64,000 bases of DNA. Origin: Fervidifonticultor_A octavus_A. GTDB taxonomy: Bacteria; Sysuimicrobiota; Sysuimicrobiia; Sysuimicrobiales; Humicultoraceae. The notes beneath the pieces were generated by a model. It was not told the origin of the DNA and searched no databases. It was given only the letters and a program-made list of their open reading frames with translations. The stretch covers positions 1 to 64,000 of the forward strand of contig JAVKID010000001.1 in the NCBI GenBank assembly GCA_031459655.1. Direction: 5' to 3'. Positions within the stretch are counted from its first letter, which is position 1. Each line of letters starts with the position of its first letter. Shown here in pieces: positions 61,144 to 64,000 of this stretch. A program made the position numbers and the translations under genes.

Positions 61144-61775
61144 TGCGCTACCTGCTGGAGAACCCCGCCCTCGTCCTGCGCCTGCTCGGCCAGCACCTGT
61201 GGTTGACCGTCGTCTCCCTGGCGCTGGCCCTGCTGGTCGCCCTGCCGCTGGGCGTGCTGGCGGCGCGGTCGGCCCGGGCGCGCGGCCTGCTTTTGGGGGT
61301 GCTCGGGGTCGTCTACTCCATTCCCAGCCTGGCGCTGTTCGTGCTCCTGATTCCGCTGTTGGGCCTGGGGCGCCTCCCGGCGGTGACGGCGCTGGTCGCC
61401 TACGCGCAGGTCATCCTGGTCCGCAACGTCACCGTGGGGCTGCTGGGTGTGGACCCCGCGGTGACCGAGGCCGCCAGAGGGATGGGCATGACGCGCTGGC
61501 AGCGCTTCTGGCGCGTGGAGTTTCTCCTGGCGCTGCCTGTCATCTTGGCCGGGGTGCGCGTCGCGGTGTTGGCCATTATCGGGATCGGCACGATTGCGGC
61601 GTTCATCAATGCCGGCGGACTGGGCGTGCTGCTGTTTGCGGGCGTGGCCCAGAGCCATCCCGACAAGATCGTCGCCGGCGCCCTGACGGCCTCAGGGCTG
61701 GCGCTGGGTGTCGGTGCCCTGGTGCGCGGGCTGGAGGACCGGATGCTGCGGGCGATGCAACGCGCCGCGCGCTAG
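61143..61775 (+). CDS. osmoprotectant ABC importer permease, second copy
   Basis: The 210-residue permease has the loop TEAARGMGMTRWQRFWRVEF, LLALPVILAGVRVAVLAIIG and FINAGGLGVLLFAG. It overlaps the ATPase stop by one base. With the first permease it forms the heterodimeric channel. It ends convergently with the aldehyde dehydrogenase gene, overlapping by 4 bp. Confidence 0.88.
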   Translation: MRYLLENPALVLRLLGQHLWLTVVSLALALLVALPLGVLAARSARARGLLLGVLGVVYSIPSLALFVLLIPLLGLGRLPAVTALVAYAQVILVRNVTVGLLGVDPAVTEAARGMGMTRWQRFWRVEFLLALPVILAGVRVAVLAIIGIGTIAAFINAGGLGVLLFAGVAQSHPDKIVAGALTASGLALGVGALVRGLEDRMLRAMQRAAR

Positions 61776-63238
61776 AAGGCGATAAAGACGTTCTTGACCT
61801 CCGTGTACAGGTCGAGGGCATGCATCCCCAGCTCGCGGCCGAACCCGCTCATCTTGACACCGCCGAACGGCGCTTCCTGGTGGACGCTGTGGTTGCTGTT
61901 GATGCTGAGCACCCCGCTGCGGATGGCCCGCGCCATGCGCAGGGCACGCCCCAGGTCGCGGGTCCACACCGACCCCGAGAGCCCGTAGGGCGAGTCGTTG
62001 ACCATGCGGATCGCGTCCGCTTCGTCGTCGAAGGGGATGAGACAGGCCACCGGCCCGAAAATCTCCTCCTGCGCCACCCGCATCTCGTTGCGCACGCCTG
62101 TCAGCACCGTGGGCAGCAGGAAGGCGCCGGCCGCCAGATGGGGGTCATCTGGCGGCGCCCCTCCGCAGACGACCTCCGCGCCCTCGTCCCGGCCGACGGC
62201 GACGTAGCGCAGGACGTGGTCCCGCTGGCGCGTCGAGACCACCGGCCCCATCTCCGTAGCCGGGTCCATCGGGTCGCCGACGCGCAGCCGTCTGGCCGCC
62301 TCGATGAAGAGGCCGGCGAACCTATCGTAGACCGACCGCTGGATGAAGACCCGGCTGCGCGCGCAGCAGTCCTGTCCCGCGTTGCCGTAGACGGCGGCGG
62401 CCCCGCCGGCGGCGGCCCGCTCCAGGTCGGCGTCGGCGAAGATCACGTTGGGGGACTTACCGCCCAGCTCCAGCGACACCCGCGTCATCCGGTCGGCGGC
62501 CAGCTTCATGATCTGGATGCCGGTGGCGGTCTCGCCCGTGAGCGACACCTTCCCGACGGCCCGATGGGTCACGATCGCCGCGCCCACCTGGGCGCCCGGC
62601 CCCGTGACGACGTTGAGCACGCCCGGCGGCACCCCGGCCTCCAGCGCCAGCGCGCCGAGGAGCAGCGCGGTGAGCGGCGTGTACGACGCCGGTTTGAGGA
62701 TGACGGTGTTGCCTGCGGCCAGCGCCGGCGCCACCTTCCAGGACGTGATGAGGAAGGGGAAGTTCCAGGGCACGATGAGGCCCACGACCCCGATCGGATC
62801 GCGCAGCGTGAAGTCGAGCCCACGGTCGGCCACCGGGATGGTCTCGCCGAAAAACTTGTTCGCGGCGCCGGCGTAGTACTCGAAACATCCGGCGGCCGCC
62901 TCGATCTCCCCGCGCGCGTCGGTGATGGTCTTGCCGCCGGAGCGGACTTCCAGGGTGACCAGTTCCTCTGCGTGCTCGCGGATCCGATTCGCCAGGCGCA
63001 GGAGCAGCCGGCCCCGCTCGGTGGCGCTCATCGCCGGCCAGGGACCTTCCTCGAAGGCGGTCTGGGCTGCCCGCGCGGCCCGGTCCACATCCTCCGGACC
63101 GCCCTTCGGGACATCGGCCACCACCTCGCCGGTCGCGGGATTGACGACCTCGAAGGTCTCGCCGCTGGCGGCGGCAACCTCCTCGCCGCCGATTCGCATG
63201 AGCATGCGCAGGCGCTGCTGCGTGGGCTTCGGATTCAT
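61772..63238 (-). CDS. NAD(P)-dependent aldehyde dehydrogenase
   Basis: The 488-residue ALDH has VVGLIVPWNFPFLITSWKVA, general base Glu257 in SLELGGKSPN and the nucleophile Cys291 in NAGQDCCARSRVF, plus EEIFGPVACLIPF. It resembles betaine-aldehyde/gamma-aminobutyraldehyde-type ALDHs, which fits the convergent quaternary-amine importer, but substrate class cannot be fixed by eye. A strong SD (GGAGGGGG) precedes the ATG at 63238. Confidence 0.9.
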   Translation of the reverse strand: MNPKPTQQRLRMLMRIGGEEVAAASGETFEVVNPATGEVVADVPKGGPEDVDRAARAAQTAFEEGPWPAMSATERGRLLLRLANRIREHAEELVTLEVRSGGKTITDARGEIEAAAGCFEYYAGAANKFFGETIPVADRGLDFTLRDPIGVVGLIVPWNFPFLITSWKVAPALAAGNTVILKPASYTPLTALLLGALALEAGVPPGVLNVVTGPGAQVGAAIVTHRAVGKVSLTGETATGIQIMKLAADRMTRVSLELGGKSPNVIFADADLERAAAGGAAAVYGNAGQDCCARSRVFIQRSVYDRFAGLFIEAARRLRVGDPMDPATEMGPVVSTRQRDHVLRYVAVGRDEGAEVVCGGAPPDDPHLAAGAFLLPTVLTGVRNEMRVAQEEIFGPVACLIPFDDEADAIRMVNDSPYGLSGSVWTRDLGRALRMARAIRSGVLSINSNHSVHQEAPFGGVKMSGFGRELGMHALDLYTEVKNVFIAF

Positions 63239-63339
63239 GGGGCCCCCTCCGGTGTGCTCGACCACAGGATTTCCCCGCGATGCGCCGAACACCCTCTGCC
63301 AGTCGGGCGCCCCTCGGGCGCAGGGCCGTGGAGGACGCG

Positions 63340-64000
63340 ATGCCGCTGCGATTCTGTGTCATCAACGGCTACCCGGAGCCCAACCGCCAGGTGCTGCTCC
63401 AGGCCGGCCACTGCAGCGCCGACGAGATGTACGTCTGGGTGTTCAGGAAACTGCGGCCAGAGGCCCGCCTGGACGTGCTCTACCTGGCCGACCTGGACGT
63501 GCCCGTTCCCGATGATCGGTGGATTGAGGGCTACGACGCCTTCCTGTGGACGGGCTCCAACCTGACGATCTACGAGGACGACCCCCGCGTGACCCGTCAG
63601 ATCGAGTTCTGCCGGCGGATCTTCGAGATCGGCCGGCCGCAGTGGGGGAGCTGCTGGGGCGTGCAGATGGCGGCGGTGGCGGCCGGCGGGGAGGTGCGCA
63701 AGAACCCCCGCGGCCGCGAGATGGCCTTTGCCCGCCGGATCCGCCTGACCCCCGAAGGGCGCGCCCACCCCATGTACGAGGGCAAACCCGAGGTCTTCGA
63801 CGGGTTCATCTCCCACCTGGACGAGGTCACGCGCATCCCCTCAGGTGGCACCCTGCTGGCCACCAACGACCACACCCGGGTTCAGGCTCTTGAGGTCAGG
63901 TACGGGAACGGCGTCTACTGGGCCACCCAGTACCATCCCGAGTACGATCTGCACCAGATGACGCGCCTGATCGTGGCCCGGGGGGAGGCCCTGATCAAGG
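63340..64000 (+). CDS. class I glutamine amidotransferase-like protein (3' end outside window)
   Basis: The 220 codons present show the GATase1 triad parts: nucleophile Cys105 in WGSCWGVQMAAVAAGG and the His-Glu pair in ATQYHPEYDL. It resembles stand-alone GuaA-N/GMP-synthase-like amidotransferases, some of which hydrolyse gamma-glutamyl compounds. SD GTGGAGGACG lies before the ATG at 63340. The gene runs off the right edge, probably near its end because the His motif has been passed. Confidence 0.85.
   Translation, partial: MPLRFCVINGYPEPNRQVLLQAGHCSADEMYVWVFRKLRPEARLDVLYLADLDVPVPDDRWIEGYDAFLWTGSNLTIYEDDPRVTRQIEFCRRIFEIGRPQWGSCWGVQMAAVAAGGEVRKNPRGREMAFARRIRLTPEGRAHPMYEGKPEVFDGFISHLDEVTRIPSGGTLLATNDHTRVQALEVRYGNGVYWATQYHPEYDLHQMTRLIVARGEALIK

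Overview
This 64 kb window is bacterial chromosomal DNA with very high GC content (visibly about 70 %), densely packed genes on both strands, frequent GTG/TTG starts, Shine-Dalgarno (SD) sequences and several sigma70-like promoters (for example TTGACA-N17-TATCAT at 1141-1169, minus strand). I see no rRNA, tRNA, CRISPR array, IS transposase or phage gene. The mix (archaeal-type XPB helicase plus Bax1 nuclease, a bd-type oxidase with a fused cytochrome c, PPi-type phosphofructokinase beside ATP-PEPCK, many importers) suggests a deep-branching, largely aerobic heterotroph from soil, sediment or a thermal site, such as candidate phyla near Armatimonadota, Sysuimicrobiota, Rokubacteria or Chloroflexota. 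That placement is a guess.

1-10.4 kb: a cut-off M20 hydrolase lacking its catalytic Glu; a homoserine-dehydrogenase-like SAF-domain oxidoreductase; a BatA-like VWA membrane protein; a small ORF coupled to an XPB helicase and a frameshifted Bax1 nuclease; an RNase J-like metallo-beta-lactamase protein; then a GH4 glycosidase/PfkB sugar kinase operon headed by the last 59 codons of an amidohydrolase. 10.5-13.7 kb: an FdhF/YdeP-like molybdoenzyme with its FdhD sulfurtransferase. 13.7-22.6 kb: a Ugp-like importer (binding protein, two permeases, ATPase) bracketed by two glycerophosphodiester phosphodiesterases, followed by a DadA-like oxidase, an aspartate-dehydrogenase-like enzyme and a deazaflavin-type reductase.

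22.6-31 kb is a decay-rich stretch: a cyclase/TPR gene broken twice (once by a 14-bp tandem duplication), a frameshifted gene coupled to a DUF1684 gene, a DinB protein, a large patatin, a DM13 protein and an aldo/keto reductase lacking its N-terminus. 31-35.5 kb holds the most unusual cluster: a small secreted protein, an NDH-2 NADH dehydrogenase fused to an N-terminal membrane module, and a neighbour made of three more copies of that module, next to xpt. 35.5-41.8 kb: Tat-exported sulfite-oxidase-like enzyme, cupredoxin and VOC protein in an overlapping operon, then cupin, AKR, small membrane proteins, an ICMT-like methyltransferase and a PatB/MalY lyase. 41.8-45.4 kb: a two-subunit bd-superfamily oxidase with CxxCH heme c, then broken RidA and LysE genes.

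45.4-64 kb: an MFS/BtuF-like/PHP phosphatase operon; ChrB; pckA and a PPi-type PFK (a reversible glycolysis/gluconeogenesis node); a GT2 synthase, sugar-phosphate SIS protein and ABC-2 exporter operon; a 2-hydroxyacid dehydrogenase diverging from an operon of an amidase-type M20 hydrolase plus a full OpuC-type osmoprotectant importer; a convergent aldehyde dehydrogenase; and a glutamine-amidotransferase-like gene cut by the right edge.

At least five genes carry single-base or short indel lesions and several others are truncated. Some lesions may be assembly errors, but the 14-bp duplication, the gene remnants and the deletion-type junctions look biological.
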